DNA of 45,697 bases, taken from contig NZ_JARVKV010000058.1 in assembly GCF_029813835.1 (NCBI RefSeq), positions 1 to 45,697 on the forward strand, read 5' to 3'. The translations under genes and the position numbers were made by a program. The stretch is from Streptomyces sp. DH37 (GTDB lineage: Bacteria > Actinomycetota > Actinomycetes > Streptomycetales > Streptomycetaceae). Under the pieces are notes generated by a model, which saw only the letters and a list, made by a program, of their open reading frames with translations, had not been told where the DNA came from and ran no database searches. Shown here piece by piece: positions 7,733 to 15,590 of this stretch; the first letter of the stretch is position 1; each line of letters begins with the position of its first letter.

Positions 7733-9229
7733 GTGACGATGACTGATACGGCTACTGCCGGGGCCGCGGCCCAGCGCATCCGCGAGTTCAGGATGCCGGA
7801 CGTGGGCGAGGGCCTCACCGAGGCCGAGATCCTCAAGTGGTACGTCAGGCCCGGGGACTCGGTGACCGACGGGCAGGTGGTGTGCGAGGTCGAGACGGCC
7901 AAGGCCGCCGTCGAGCTGCCGATCCCGTACACCGGCGTGGTGCACGAGCTGCGCTTCGACGAGGGCGTCACCGTGGACGTCGGCACGCCGATCATCACGG
8001 TGGACACCGATCCCTCCGCGGGACCCGTCGGATCCGCCGGTCCCGCCGAGGCGCCGGCCGCCGCGCCGGCCCCCGCCGAGCCGGAGTCCGGGGCGGAGTC
8101 CGGGGCGGGGGAGGGCGCCAAGCGCCAGCCGGTGCTGGTGGGCTACGGCGTCGGCACCGCGTCGACCAAGCGGCGCCCGCGCAAGCAGCCGCAGAACCAC
8201 GTGCGGGACGCGCAGGTCGCCGTCCAGGCGGAGATGGACGCCACCACCACGCCCCCGGCCGTGGCGCCCGCCACCCCGGAGCAGAGGCCCCCGGCGCAGC
8301 GCCCGCTGGCCAAGCCGCCGGTGCGCAAGCTCGCCAAGGACCTGGGCGTGGACCTGGCCGTGGTCGTGCCGACCGGCCCGAACGGGGTCATCACCCGCGA
8401 GGACGTCCACGCCGCCGCCGCGCCCGCCCCCTCGCACGAGGCCGCCTCCGTCGCCCCGGAGACCGCCTCCCGGGCGGTCCCGGCCCCCGCCCCGGCGGCA
8501 GCGGCTCCGCCGGTGTGGAGCACCGGCGAGCGCGAGCGCCGGGTGCCGATCAAGGGCGTGCGCAAGGCGACCGCCCAGGCGATGGTCTCCAGCGCCTTCA
8601 CCGCGCCGCACGTCACGGAGTTCGTCACCGTCGACGTCACCCGCACGATGAAGCTGGTGCAGGAGCTCAAGCAGGACCCGGACATGGCCGGTCTGCGGGT
8701 GAACCCGCTGCTGCTGGTGGCCAAGGCGTTCCTGGTCGCGATCCGCCGCAACCCGGAGGTCAACGCGGCCTGGGACGAGGCGAACCAGGAGATCGTCCAC
8801 AAGGAGTACGTGAACCTGGGCATCGCCGCGGCCACCCCGCGCGGTCTGATCGTGCCGAACATCAAGGACGCGCACGCCAAGACCCTGCCGGAACTGGCCC
8901 GGTCGCTGGGCGACCTGGTCGCCACCGCCCGCGAGGGGAAGACCTCCCCGGCGGACATGCAGGGCGGCACGGTCACCATCACCAACGTCGGCGTCTTCGG
9001 CGTCGACACCGGCACCCCGATCCTCAACCCCGGGGAGTCGGCGATCCTGGCCTTCGGCGCGGTCAGGCTCCAGCCGTGGGTCCACAAGGGCAAGGTCAAG
9101 CCGCGCCAGGTCACCACCCTGGCGCTCTCCTTCGACCACCGCCTGGTCGACGGGGAGCTGGGCTCCAAGGTGCTGGCCGACGTCGCGGCCGTCCTGGAGC
9201 ACCCCAAGCGCCTGATCACCTGGGCCTGA
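7733..9229 (+). CDS. bkdC: Dihydrolipoamide acyltransferase (E2) of the branched-chain 2-oxoacid dehydrogenase
   Basis: About 498 residues, domains in order: one lipoyl domain (about 18-90) with the lipoyl-lysine motif ETAKA near 57; an Ala/Pro linker; a peripheral subunit-binding domain (about 193-228, VRKLAKDLGVDL); a second Ala/Pro linker; and the catalytic acyltransferase domain (about 260-498) with active-site DHRLVDG near 468. Only one lipoyl domain is present, as in branched-chain E2. The start is either GTG 7733 or ATG 7739, both behind GAGGAG (7723-7728); the choice changes two residues. No E3 (lipoamide dehydrogenase) follows, so E3 must be supplied from elsewhere. Confidence 0.93.
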   Translation: MTMTDTATAGAAAQRIREFRMPDVGEGLTEAEILKWYVRPGDSVTDGQVVCEVETAKAAVELPIPYTGVVHELRFDEGVTVDVGTPIITVDTDPSAGPVGSAGPAEAPAAAPAPAEPESGAESGAGEGAKRQPVLVGYGVGTASTKRRPRKQPQNHVRDAQVAVQAEMDATTTPPAVAPATPEQRPPAQRPLAKPPVRKLAKDLGVDLAVVVPTGPNGVITREDVHAAAAPAPSHEAASVAPETASRAVPAPAPAAAAPPVWSTGERERRVPIKGVRKATAQAMVSSAFTAPHVTEFVTVDVTRTMKLVQELKQDPDMAGLRVNPLLLVAKAFLVAIRRNPEVNAAWDEANQEIVHKEYVNLGIAAATPRGLIVPNIKDAHAKTLPELARSLGDLVATAREGKTSPADMQGGTVTITNVGVFGVDTGTPILNPGESAILAFGAVRLQPWVHKGKVKPRQVTTLALSFDHRLVDGELGSKVLADVAAVLEHPKRLITWA

Positions 9230-9258
9230 TCAACCGGGTCTGATCACCTGGGCCTGAT

Positions 9259-9289
9259 CCGGAGGCCGGACCCGGTGTCCGGCCTCCGG
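9259..9289 (+). terminator. Hairpin terminator 1 after the bkd operon
   Basis: A perfect 13-bp stem (9259-9271 with 9277-9289) and 5-nt loop begin 30 bp after the E2 stop codon. No U-tract follows. Confidence 0.75.
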
Positions 9290-9297
9290 CCCGCGAC

Positions 9298-9330
9298 GGG
9301 GCCCGGCGCGCGCACCGTGCGCCGGGCCCC
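9298..9330 (+). terminator. Hairpin terminator 2 after the bkd operon
   Basis: A second perfect 12-bp stem (9298-9309 with 9319-9330), only 8 bp after the first hairpin. The pair would insulate the next gene from bkd transcription. Confidence 0.7.
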
Positions 9331-9394
9331 GGCCCGTACCGGCCCGCCCGGGCTCCCCGGCCCGTCCCGCATGGCGGACGCGGGATGAGCACGC

Positions 9395-9416
9395 ATACCT
9401 GTTGTATCTATGGTGT
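9395..9416 (+). promoter_or_regulatory. Leaderless promoter and candidate GntR operator
   Basis: TATGGT (9409-9414) fits a TANNNT -10 placed so that transcription would begin at or next to the ATG at 9421, implying a leaderless mRNA. An imperfect dyad with arms ATACC (9395-9399) and GGTGT (9412-9416) brackets it, a position suited to autorepression by the GntR protein encoded next. Confidence 0.45.
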
Positions 9417-9420
9417 GTCC

Positions 9421-10098
9421 ATGACCTCCGTACCATCCACCGCTCCGGCCCCCGCCCCCGTCAAACCGCCGCCCGCCGCCGAGCGCGTCTACGCGCACGT
9501 CAAGCAGGCCGTCCTGGAACGGCACTACGAGGGCGGCGTCCTGCTCACCGAGGGCGAGCTGGCCGAGGCGGTCGGGGTCTCCCGCACCCCCGTGCGGGAG
9601 GCGCTGCTGCGCCTGGAGGTCGAGGGCCTGATCAGGCTCTACCCGAAGAAGGGCGCGCTCGTCCTGCCCGTCTCCGCGCAGGAGATCGGCGACGTCGTCG
9701 AGACCCGGCTGCTGGTCGAGGAGCACGCCGTGCGCAAGGCCGTCCCCGCCCCGCCCGAGCTGCTGGACCGGCTCGCCGAGCTCCTGGAGCAGCAGCGGCG
9801 CCAGGCCGAGACCGGCGACCTGGCGGCGGTGGCCGCCACCGACCGCTGTTTCCACGCCACCGTGGTCCGGGCGGCCGGCAACCAGATCCTGGAGCGCCTG
9901 TACGACCAGCTCCGCGACCGCCAGCTGCGCATGGGCGTCGCGGTGATGCACTCCCACCCCGACCGGATCGCCAAGAACATCACCGAGCACTCCGAGATCC
10001 TGCGGACCCTGCGCACGGGCGACGCCGAGGCCGCCGCCGAGGCGGTGCGCCGCCACGTCGGCTCCGTGCGGCACCTGCTGCGCGGTGAGGTCCGGTGA
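9421..10098 (+). CDS. GntR-family transcriptional regulator (FadR/FCD subfamily)
   Basis: A 225-residue regulator. The winged helix-turn-helix spans about 20-85, with the recognition helix VSRTPVREALLRLE near 50-63. The all-helical FCD ligand/metal domain spans about 95-220 and keeps the characteristic Asp...His (DRCFHATV), the downstream His in AVMHSH and EHSEIL, and the C-terminal AVRRHV. The ATG at 9421 is preferred over one at 9385 because the -10 lies directly before it and no ribosome-binding site precedes either. It overlaps the MFS gene by 4 bp (GTGA), so it probably controls that transporter; FCD ligands are often organic acids. Confidence 0.88.
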   Translation: MTSVPSTAPAPAPVKPPPAAERVYAHVKQAVLERHYEGGVLLTEGELAEAVGVSRTPVREALLRLEVEGLIRLYPKKGALVLPVSAQEIGDVVETRLLVEEHAVRKAVPAPPELLDRLAELLEQQRRQAETGDLAAVAATDRCFHATVVRAAGNQILERLYDQLRDRQLRMGVAVMHSHPDRIAKNITEHSEILRTLRTGDAEAAAEAVRRHVGSVRHLLRGEVR

Positions 10099-11429
10099 GC
10101 GGCGGACCCCTGCCCGGCGCCCCCGGCCCCGGAGCGCGCCTCGGCGGCCCGCGGGCCGCCTTCGTGTGGGGCCTGGGCGTCGCCGTCTACTTCGCCGCCA
10201 TCACCTACCGCACCAGCCTGGGCGTCGCGGGCATCGACGCCGCCGACCGCTTCCACATCAACGCCTCGGCGCTGTCGACCTTCTCCATCCTCCAGCTCCT
10301 GGTCTACGCCGGGATGCAGATACCCGTCGGCCTGCTGGTGGACCGCTGGGGCACCAAGAAGGTCCTGACCCTGGGCATCGTGCTGTTCACCACCGGCCAG
10401 TTCGCCTTCGCGCTCTCCGGCTCGTACGCCATGGCGCTCGCCGCCCGCGGACTGCTGGGCTGCGGCGACGCGATGACGTTCATCAGCGTGCTGCGGCTGG
10501 GCTCGAACTGGTTCCCGCCCCGCCGCGGGCCGCTGATAGCGCAGGTCGCGGCGTTGTTCGGGATGGCGGGCAATCTGCTGACCACACTGGTGCTGGCACG
10601 TCTGCTGGCCGCCTTCGGCTGGACGCCGACCTTCGCGGGCAGCGCCGGGCTCGGCGTGGTGGTGCTGGTGCTCGTCCTGCTCTTCCTCAAGGACCGGCCC
10701 GAGGGCGCCGTACCGGCCTCGTCCCTCCCGCCCCTCGAACCGGGGCCGGAGGCGCGGCACGGGGAGGGCTACGTGCGCCGCCAGCTCGCCGCCGCCTGGC
10801 GCGAGCCGGGCACCCGGCTGGGCATGTGGGTGCACTTCACCACCCAGTTCCCGGGCATGGTCTTCCTGCTGCTGTGGGGGATGCCGTTCCTCGTCGAGGC
10901 GCAGGGCCGCACCCGGGCCGAGGCCAGCACCCTGCTGACCCTGGTGGTGCTCTCCAACATGGCCATCGGCCTGGTCTACGGCCAGGTCATCGCCCGGCAC
11001 CACAGCGCCCGGGCGCCGATCGCGCTCGGCACGGTGCTGGCCACCGCCGCCGTCTGGGCGATGGTGCTGTGCTGGCCGGGGCGGGCGCCGATGGGGGCGC
11101 TGGTGGTGCTGTGCGTGGTGCTCGGCGCCTGCGGTCCGGGCTCGATGATCGGCTTCGACTTCGCCCGCCCCGCCAACCCGCCCGAGCGGCAGGGCACGGC
11201 GTCGGGCATCGTCAACATCGGGGGCTTCACCGCCTCCATGACCACCCTGCTGGCGGTGGGCGTCCTGCTGGACGCGACCGGCGGCGACTACCGGATCGCG
11301 TTCGCGTCCGTCTTCGTCCTCCAGGCGGTGGGGACCGTCCAGATCCTCCGGCTGCGCGGCCGTGCGCACCGCCGCGAGCGCGAGAGGGTGGTGGCCAGCC
11401 GCGTCGAGGCGGTGCACGTACCGGTCTGA
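10095..11429 (+). CDS. MFS transporter
   Basis: A 444-residue major-facilitator protein with about 12 hydrophobic segments spread from residue 20 to 430. The signature loop between helices 2 and 3 reads GLLVDRWGTKK (about 75-85), and a long central loop with charged residues lies near 200-230. The GTG start overlaps the GntR stop and has GAGG upstream, indicating translational coupling. The sequence does not name the substrate; the GntR-FCD partner suggests a small organic acid or metabolite. Confidence 0.87.
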   Translation: MSGGPLPGAPGPGARLGGPRAAFVWGLGVAVYFAAITYRTSLGVAGIDAADRFHINASALSTFSILQLLVYAGMQIPVGLLVDRWGTKKVLTLGIVLFTTGQFAFALSGSYAMALAARGLLGCGDAMTFISVLRLGSNWFPPRRGPLIAQVAALFGMAGNLLTTLVLARLLAAFGWTPTFAGSAGLGVVVLVLVLLFLKDRPEGAVPASSLPPLEPGPEARHGEGYVRRQLAAAWREPGTRLGMWVHFTTQFPGMVFLLLWGMPFLVEAQGRTRAEASTLLTLVVLSNMAIGLVYGQVIARHHSARAPIALGTVLATAAVWAMVLCWPGRAPMGALVVLCVVLGACGPGSMIGFDFARPANPPERQGTASGIVNIGGFTASMTTLLAVGVLLDATGGDYRIAFASVFVLQAVGTVQILRLRGRAHRRERERVVASRVEAVHVPV

Positions 11430-11496
11430 GGCCCGCCCGGGTGCCGGTGCCGGGGCTCGGCTCCCGGTCCCGGTGCCGGGGTGTCGGGAGCGGGGG

Positions 11497-12321
11497 TCAG
11501 GGCGTGACGGCGAAGTGCGCGAGGATCGCGTCCGCGAGGGCCTGGTCGCCCTCGGCCTTGAGGTTCTCGCGCACCGCCGCGGGCCGCACCCGCCCGCAGG
11601 CCAGCCGTACGTACGTCTCCCAGTCCATCGCCAGGGTGACCGCCGGCCCCAGGGAGACGCTGGCGTCCACCGTGCCCCGGCCCTCGGCGTCGACGCGCAC
11701 GGTCCGCATGAACTCCAGGGGCCCGCTCACGTCGAGGACGACCGCCGAGTTCGGCGGCGCGGCGGCGTCCTTGGCGACCACCTTGGGCAGCGCGTCCAGC
11801 AGCACGTCCCGCGCGACGTGCGCGCCGGGGGAGTCCAGGTTGCCCGGCTGCCCCAGCGCCCGCCGCAGGTCCTGCTCGTGCACCCACACGTCGAACGCCC
11901 GGATCCGCAGCGCCTGCTCCAGGGTCGTCTCCCGGCCGAGGGGATCGACCACCTTCGCCGACGGGTCGCGCTTCTCGTTCCGCAGCTGGCGCGACCGGCG
12001 GATGATCGTGTACTCCAGCTCGCTGGTCATCTCCGGCGCCGTGTGGCAGCGCCGCACGTCCACCTGGACCTCGACGCGGCGGCTGACCTCGTCCTTCACG
12101 TGGAACAGATCACGCGGCAGCGAGTGGATCGGACGGGGGTCGCCCAGCATCTCGCACTCCGACCCGATGACGTGGGAGACGACGTCGCGGACCGACCAAC
12201 CCGGGCACTCGGTCGCGCGGTTCCACTCGCCCTCGACCAGCGGGGAGACCAGTTCGGATATCGCCTCGATGGAGTGGGCCCAGGCGTCGGCGTAGGGCTG
12301 AAGGCTAGGGTGGTCGGTCAA
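11497..12321 (-). CDS. Maleylpyruvate isomerase family (mycothiol-dependent type) protein
   Basis: A 274-residue protein of the DinB-like/MDMPI group (TIGR03083). The N-terminal four-helix domain (about 5-160) contains the hallmark ATECPGWSVRDVVSHVIG near 35-53, where His residues of this family bind a divalent metal; the C-terminal domain (about 180-270) is of the MDMPI_C type. In characterised members a metal-bound mycothiol opens or isomerises the substrate; the substrate here is unknown. I chose a TTG start at 12321 because GAGGGG lies 5 nt upstream and no ATG/GTG gives the expected N-terminus. It is convergent with the MFS gene. Confidence 0.8.
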   Translation of the reverse strand: MTDHPSLQPYADAWAHSIEAISELVSPLVEGEWNRATECPGWSVRDVVSHVIGSECEMLGDPRPIHSLPRDLFHVKDEVSRRVEVQVDVRRCHTAPEMTSELEYTIIRRSRQLRNEKRDPSAKVVDPLGRETTLEQALRIRAFDVWVHEQDLRRALGQPGNLDSPGAHVARDVLLDALPKVVAKDAAAPPNSAVVLDVSGPLEFMRTVRVDAEGRGTVDASVSLGPAVTLAMDWETYVRLACGRVRPAAVRENLKAEGDQALADAILAHFAVTP

Positions 12322-12483
12322 CGGGACCCCTCGGATACGTGCTGAATACGTGTGGATGATGTGGGTTCGCGGACTGGGTGCTCTCAAGTTACGCTGCGGG
12401 CGGGCAGCCTGACAGGCCTTTCGGGTGACGATCGTAGGCTGCTTTCGACCGGCGTTCGACCTGCGTTTGATCCCCTCGAATCC

Positions 12484-13314
12484 ATGGACGGTGGTACGGT
12501 GCGCGCCTCCCTCATTCAGATCGGTGTGGACCCGGACGAAACGGTTGAGGCGCGCCGTGCGCGGGCCGCCGCGCTCGTGAGGGAGCGGACGGCCTCCGAC
12601 CTCGTCGTCCTGCCCGAGCTGTGGACGGTCGGGGCCTTCTCCTTCGACTCCTTCGAGGCCGGCGCGGAGCCGGTGGACGGCCCCACCGCGCGGGCCCTGT
12701 CCGAGGCGGCGCGCGAGGCGCGCGTCTGGCTGCACGCCGGGTCGATCGTCGAACGCGCCGCCGGTCCCGGCGGCCCCGATGGCCCCGACGGCCCCGATGG
12801 CACGGCCCTGTACAACACCTCCCTGGTCTTCTCCCCCGACGGCGAACTCGCCGCCTCCTACCGCAAGATCCACCGCTTCGGCTTCGACCGGGGCGAGGCC
12901 ACCCTGATGTCCGCGGGCGCCGAGCCGGTCACCGTCGCCCTGCCCGGCACCACCCTGGGCCTGGCCACCTGCTACGACCTGCGCTTCCCCGAACTGTTCC
13001 GCGCCCTGACCGACGCGGGCGCCCAGGCGCTGGTGATCCCGGCCGGCTGGCCCGCCCGCCGCGCCTCCCACTGGAGCCTGCTGGCCCGTGCCCGCGCCGT
13101 GGAGAACCAGGCGTACGTCCTGGCCTGCGGCACCGCGGGCACCCACGCGGACGTGCCCCAGGCGGGCCGCAGCGTGATCGTCGACCCCTGGGGCGAGACG
13201 CTGGCCGAGGCGCCGGACGCCGAGGAGCGGGTCGTCACCGCCGACCTGGACCCGGCGTACGTCGCCAAGGTCCGCGAGGAATTCCCCGTCCTGCGGGACC
13301 GGGTGCTGCGCTGA
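12484..13314 (+). CDS. Nitrilase-superfamily carbon-nitrogen hydrolase
   Basis: About 276 residues with the full catalytic triad of the superfamily: Glu45 (VVLPELW), Lys128 (YRKIHRFG) and Cys163 (TCYDLRFPE). The closest subgroup by motif is the omega-amidase/YafV or deaminated-glutathione-amidase type (branch 9/10), which hydrolyses small amides. A short Gly-Pro-Asp repeat (about 95-106) is inserted before the lysine strand. The start is uncertain: ATG 12484 and GTG 12499 are both poor in Shine-Dalgarno signal. A TAGGCT -10 candidate lies at 12435-12440. It is divergent from the mycothiol-type gene. Confidence 0.87.
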   Translation: MDGGTVRASLIQIGVDPDETVEARRARAAALVRERTASDLVVLPELWTVGAFSFDSFEAGAEPVDGPTARALSEAAREARVWLHAGSIVERAAGPGGPDGPDGPDGTALYNTSLVFSPDGELAASYRKIHRFGFDRGEATLMSAGAEPVTVALPGTTLGLATCYDLRFPELFRALTDAGAQALVIPAGWPARRASHWSLLARARAVENQAYVLACGTAGTHADVPQAGRSVIVDPWGETLAEAPDAEERVVTADLDPAYVAKVREEFPVLRDRVLR

Positions 13315-13360
13315 CGGGCGGTCTGCGGGCGGTCTGCGGAACGGCCCGCGGGCGCCGCGC

Positions 13361-13376
13361 TGAGTAGCCGTACTCA
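13361..13376. promoter_or_regulatory. 16-bp perfect-arm palindrome upstream of the YiaA/YiaB-like gene
   Basis: TGAGTA-GCCG-TACTCA has perfect 6-bp arms and lies 36 bp before the next ATG. It could be an operator or part of a promoter; too short to be a terminator on its own. Confidence 0.4.
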
Positions 13377-13411
13377 TGCGCCCGCCGCCGCACCGCGCCA
13401 CCGTGGTCGCC

Positions 13412-13702
13412 ATGACCACACCCGTGCAGCGGCCCACCACGGCCGCGTTCTTCGTGCAGGCCGTCGTCTCCTTCGGGCTCTCGCTGCTCGCCGTGTCCCT
13501 CGGCGTCGCCTACCTGCCGCTGGGGCCGTGGGAGCGCGGGTTCCTGGCGCTCGGCGTCCTCTTCCTGGTCTCCTCCACCTTCACGCTGGCCAAGTGCGTA
13601 CGGGACCGCCAGGAGATGCGGGAGGTGACCACCCGGGTGGACAAGGCCCGGCTGGACAAGCTGATCACCGAGCACGACCCGTTCGACGCCAAGCACCTCT
13701 GA
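13412..13702 (+). CDS. YiaA/YiaB-family two-helix inner membrane protein
   Basis: A 96-residue protein with two hydrophobic helices (about 12-36 and 40-60) followed by a charged cytosolic tail containing KCVRDRQE, RVDKARLDKL and the terminal EHDPFDAKHL. This pattern (two helices, then VRDRQE and a HDPF ending) is the YiaA/YiaB two-helix domain pattern as I remember it; function is unknown in the family. The ATG at 13412 is preferred over 13376 because the latter adds only an uncharacteristic Arg/Pro leader and falls inside the palindrome. Confidence 0.75.
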   Translation: MTTPVQRPTTAAFFVQAVVSFGLSLLAVSLGVAYLPLGPWERGFLALGVLFLVSSTFTLAKCVRDRQEMREVTTRVDKARLDKLITEHDPFDAKHL

Positions 13703-13819
13703 CGCTCGTTCCGGTTCCGGTTCCGGCCCGTCCCCCGGGCAACCGCGCCACCGCTCCGGCACGTCATGCCCGGTGGAGCCGGAGGGGGAGCGCGTGGGGC
13801 GGACGGCGGTGAAACGGCG

Positions 13820-14899
13820 GTGAAGCGGCGGTGGCGGGGTGCGGACGCCGGGGGCCGCACCGCCTGGACGCGGGGACGGGTCCTCGCCCCGCTCGCCGCC
13901 GCGGCGGCCGGGGCGATGGCGTTCCACTCCCTGGTGCCGGACGCCGGGATCGGTCTGGGCAGCCTGCTGGAGGCCTTCCTGCCGTGGCTCGGCCTGGCCG
14001 TCCCGCTGCTGCTCGCGGCCGCCCTGCTGCGCCGCTCGGCCCTCGCCCTGGTGGCGCTGGCGCTGCCCTCGGCGGTCTGGCTCGGTCTCTTCCACGAGGT
14101 CCTGACGCCCCGGGAGGCGCACCCGGACGGCACCGCGGTCCTCACGGCCGTCCAGCACAACGCGAGCGACGAGAACCGCGATCCCGCCGCCACCGCCCGG
14201 GCCCTGGCCGCCGCCGGACCCGACGTCGTCGCGCTGCAGGAGCTGATCCCCGCCGCCCTGCCCGCCTACGAGGAGGCGCTGGCGCCGGACCACCCCCACC
14301 ACGCGGTCGTGGGGACCGTCGGCCTGTGGTCCCGGCACCCCCTGACCGACGTCCGTCCGCTGGACATCCGTCCCGCGGGCGTCGGGCCCGGCTGGAACCG
14401 GGGACTGCGCGCCACCGTGCGCGCCCCGCACGGCGACGTCGCCGTCCACGTGGTCCATCTGCCCTCGGTCCGCCTCCGGGCCTCCGGCTTCGACGCCGCC
14501 CGGCGGAACGAGAGCGCCGCCCTGCTGGGCGAGGAGCTGCGGGCGGAGGAGCTGCCCCGGGTGATCCTGCTGGGCGACCTCAACGGCACCCTGGACGACC
14601 GCGGTCTCGCACCCGTCCTGGCGCGGCTGGACTCCACGGGCGAGGGGGCGGCGGACGGCTTCTCCTTCAGCTGGCCCACCGCCTTCCCCGTCGCCCGGAT
14701 CGACCACGTCATGGCCCGCGGCGCCACCGTCGCCCGTCTGTGGACCCTCCCCGCGACGGACAGCGACCACCTCCCGGTCGCGGCCCGGATCGCGTTCCCG
14801 GCCGGACGGGCTCAGGACGCCCCGGCGGACGGGACGCGGCACTCCGCCGCGGGAGCGCTCCGGGCCCGCCCGGCGGCGGTGCGGCAGGCCGCCGGGTAG
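13820..14899 (+). CDS. Membrane-anchored endonuclease/exonuclease/phosphatase (EEP) family protein
   Basis: About 359 residues. Three N-terminal hydrophobic segments (roughly 18-85) precede an extracytoplasmic or membrane-linked EEP domain (about 110-350). Visible EEP motifs are QHNASDENRD, VVALQELIPA (metal-binding Glu), VHVVHLPSVR, ILLGDLNGTLDD (Asp/Asn pair), ARIDHVM and TDSDHLPVAA (catalytic His). Actinomycete proteins of this layout are common and usually of unknown substrate (nuclease, phosphodiesterase or sphingomyelinase-like). Start uncertain: GTG 13820, or ATG 13766 with 18 extra Gly-rich residues. A TTCCGG triplet repeat and no gene lie just upstream. Confidence 0.8.
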   Translation: MKRRWRGADAGGRTAWTRGRVLAPLAAAAAGAMAFHSLVPDAGIGLGSLLEAFLPWLGLAVPLLLAAALLRRSALALVALALPSAVWLGLFHEVLTPREAHPDGTAVLTAVQHNASDENRDPAATARALAAAGPDVVALQELIPAALPAYEEALAPDHPHHAVVGTVGLWSRHPLTDVRPLDIRPAGVGPGWNRGLRATVRAPHGDVAVHVVHLPSVRLRASGFDAARRNESAALLGEELRAEELPRVILLGDLNGTLDDRGLAPVLARLDSTGEGAADGFSFSWPTAFPVARIDHVMARGATVARLWTLPATDSDHLPVAARIAFPAGRAQDAPADGTRHSAAGALRARPAAVRQAAG

Positions 14900-14957
14900 G
14901 CGTCGCGGGCGCGGGCCCACCGGCCCGCGCCCGCCGGAGCACGGAAACGTACGCGCG

Positions 14958-14973
14958 AGTGGTCTAGACGACT
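14958..14973. promoter_or_regulatory. dre-like site 1 (DasR/GntR-type operator)
   Basis: AGTGGTCTAGACGACT matches the DasR-responsive element consensus AGTGGTCTAGACCACT, known from Streptomyces, in 15 of 16 positions. It lies about 150 bp before the DoxX start and 39 bp (centre to centre) from a second copy. Confidence 0.7.
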
Positions 14974-14996
14974 GGTCGGTGCACCGCTACGGTGCG

Positions 14997-15012
14997 CTAG
15001 GTCTAGACCAAA
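14997..15012. promoter_or_regulatory. dre-like site 2 (DasR/GntR-type operator)
   Basis: The core GGTCTAGACC is a perfect 10-bp palindrome followed by A; the flanks diverge from consensus. Between the two sites is another perfect short dyad, GCACCG-CTA-CGGTGC (14981-14995). In RNA the whole stretch could also fold as one long hairpin, but the close fit to the operator consensus favours protein binding. Confidence 0.65.
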
Positions 15013-15017
15013 GCTCG

Positions 15018-15077
15018 CTGCATCTCACTGCATCCCACTGAATCTCGCTGCATCTCATCGCATCTCATCGCATGTCC
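15018..15077 (+). repeat. Six tandem 10-bp repeats in the DoxX leader
   Basis: Units start at 15018, 15028, 15038, 15048, 15058 and 15068 with consensus CTGCATCTCA; each differs from consensus by zero to about five bases. The period equals about one helical turn. They lie between the dre-like sites and the ribosome-binding site and are probably not translated; an ATG at 15072 falls in the last unit. Confidence 0.75.
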
Positions 15078-15116
15078 GGAAAGCTCGCGGACCCCCCACT
15101 CCCTCTGGAGCGCATC

Positions 15117-15590
15117 ATGCGAAGGAAGACCACCGTCACCCCGGCCGCCCCGCTCGTCCTCCTGGACGAGGGGAGGGACCACGTCATCGGCCTCTTCCGC
15201 GCCGTCGTCGGCTTCCTCTTCGCCTGCCACGGCGCCGCCACCCTCTTCGGCGTGCTCGGCGGCCCGCACGGCGGGAGGGTGCCGGAGTTCGGGCAGTGGC
15301 CGGGCTGGTGGGCCGCGGTCATCCAGATCGCCGGCGGCGGGCTGGTGGCCCTGGGCCTGGGCACCCGGATCGCCGCGGTCGTCTGCTCCGGGTCGATGGC
15401 CTACGCGTACTTCGTCGTGCACCAGCCCGAGGGCCTGCTCCCCATCGAGAACCACGGCGAGAGCGCCGCGCTGTTCTGCTGGGCGTTCCTGCTGATAGCC
15501 GCCCTCGGCCCCGGCCGGTGGGCGCTGGACGCGCTCCGCACGGGCTCCCGCGAGGGATCGCGCGGGGCCTTGACACACTGGGACGCATGA
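15117..15590 (+). CDS. DoxX-family membrane protein
   Basis: A 157-residue four-helix membrane protein. Hydrophobic segments lie at about 24-44, 64-84, 87-104 and 120-138; the first contains RAVVGFLFACHGAATLFG and the second IQIAGGGLVALGLGTRIAA, both characteristic of DoxX. Family members are linked to thiol/redox balance or to membrane oxidoreductase complexes. The ATG at 15117 is chosen over 15072 because TGGAG lies 7 nt before it. The stop overlaps the next gene's start (ATGA), and the partner contains a thioredoxin domain, which supports a redox role. Confidence 0.85.
   Translation: MRRKTTVTPAAPLVLLDEGRDHVIGLFRAVVGFLFACHGAATLFGVLGGPHGGRVPEFGQWPGWWAAVIQIAGGGLVALGLGTRIAAVVCSGSMAYAYFVVHQPEGLLPIENHGESAALFCWAFLLIAALGPGRWALDALRTGSREGSRGALTHWDA

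Noticed and set aside
14961..15009. A tRNA-like or riboswitch-like fold in the DoxX leader
   Set aside because: No cloverleaf, no T-loop sequence and no known riboswitch core; symmetry is explained by operators.
14958..15012. Reading the GGTCTAGACC repeats plus inner dyad as an RNA terminator of the EEP gene
   Set aside because: The fit of each arm to the DasR operator consensus is too close, and each arm is itself a palindrome; a terminator role cannot be excluded but is less likely.
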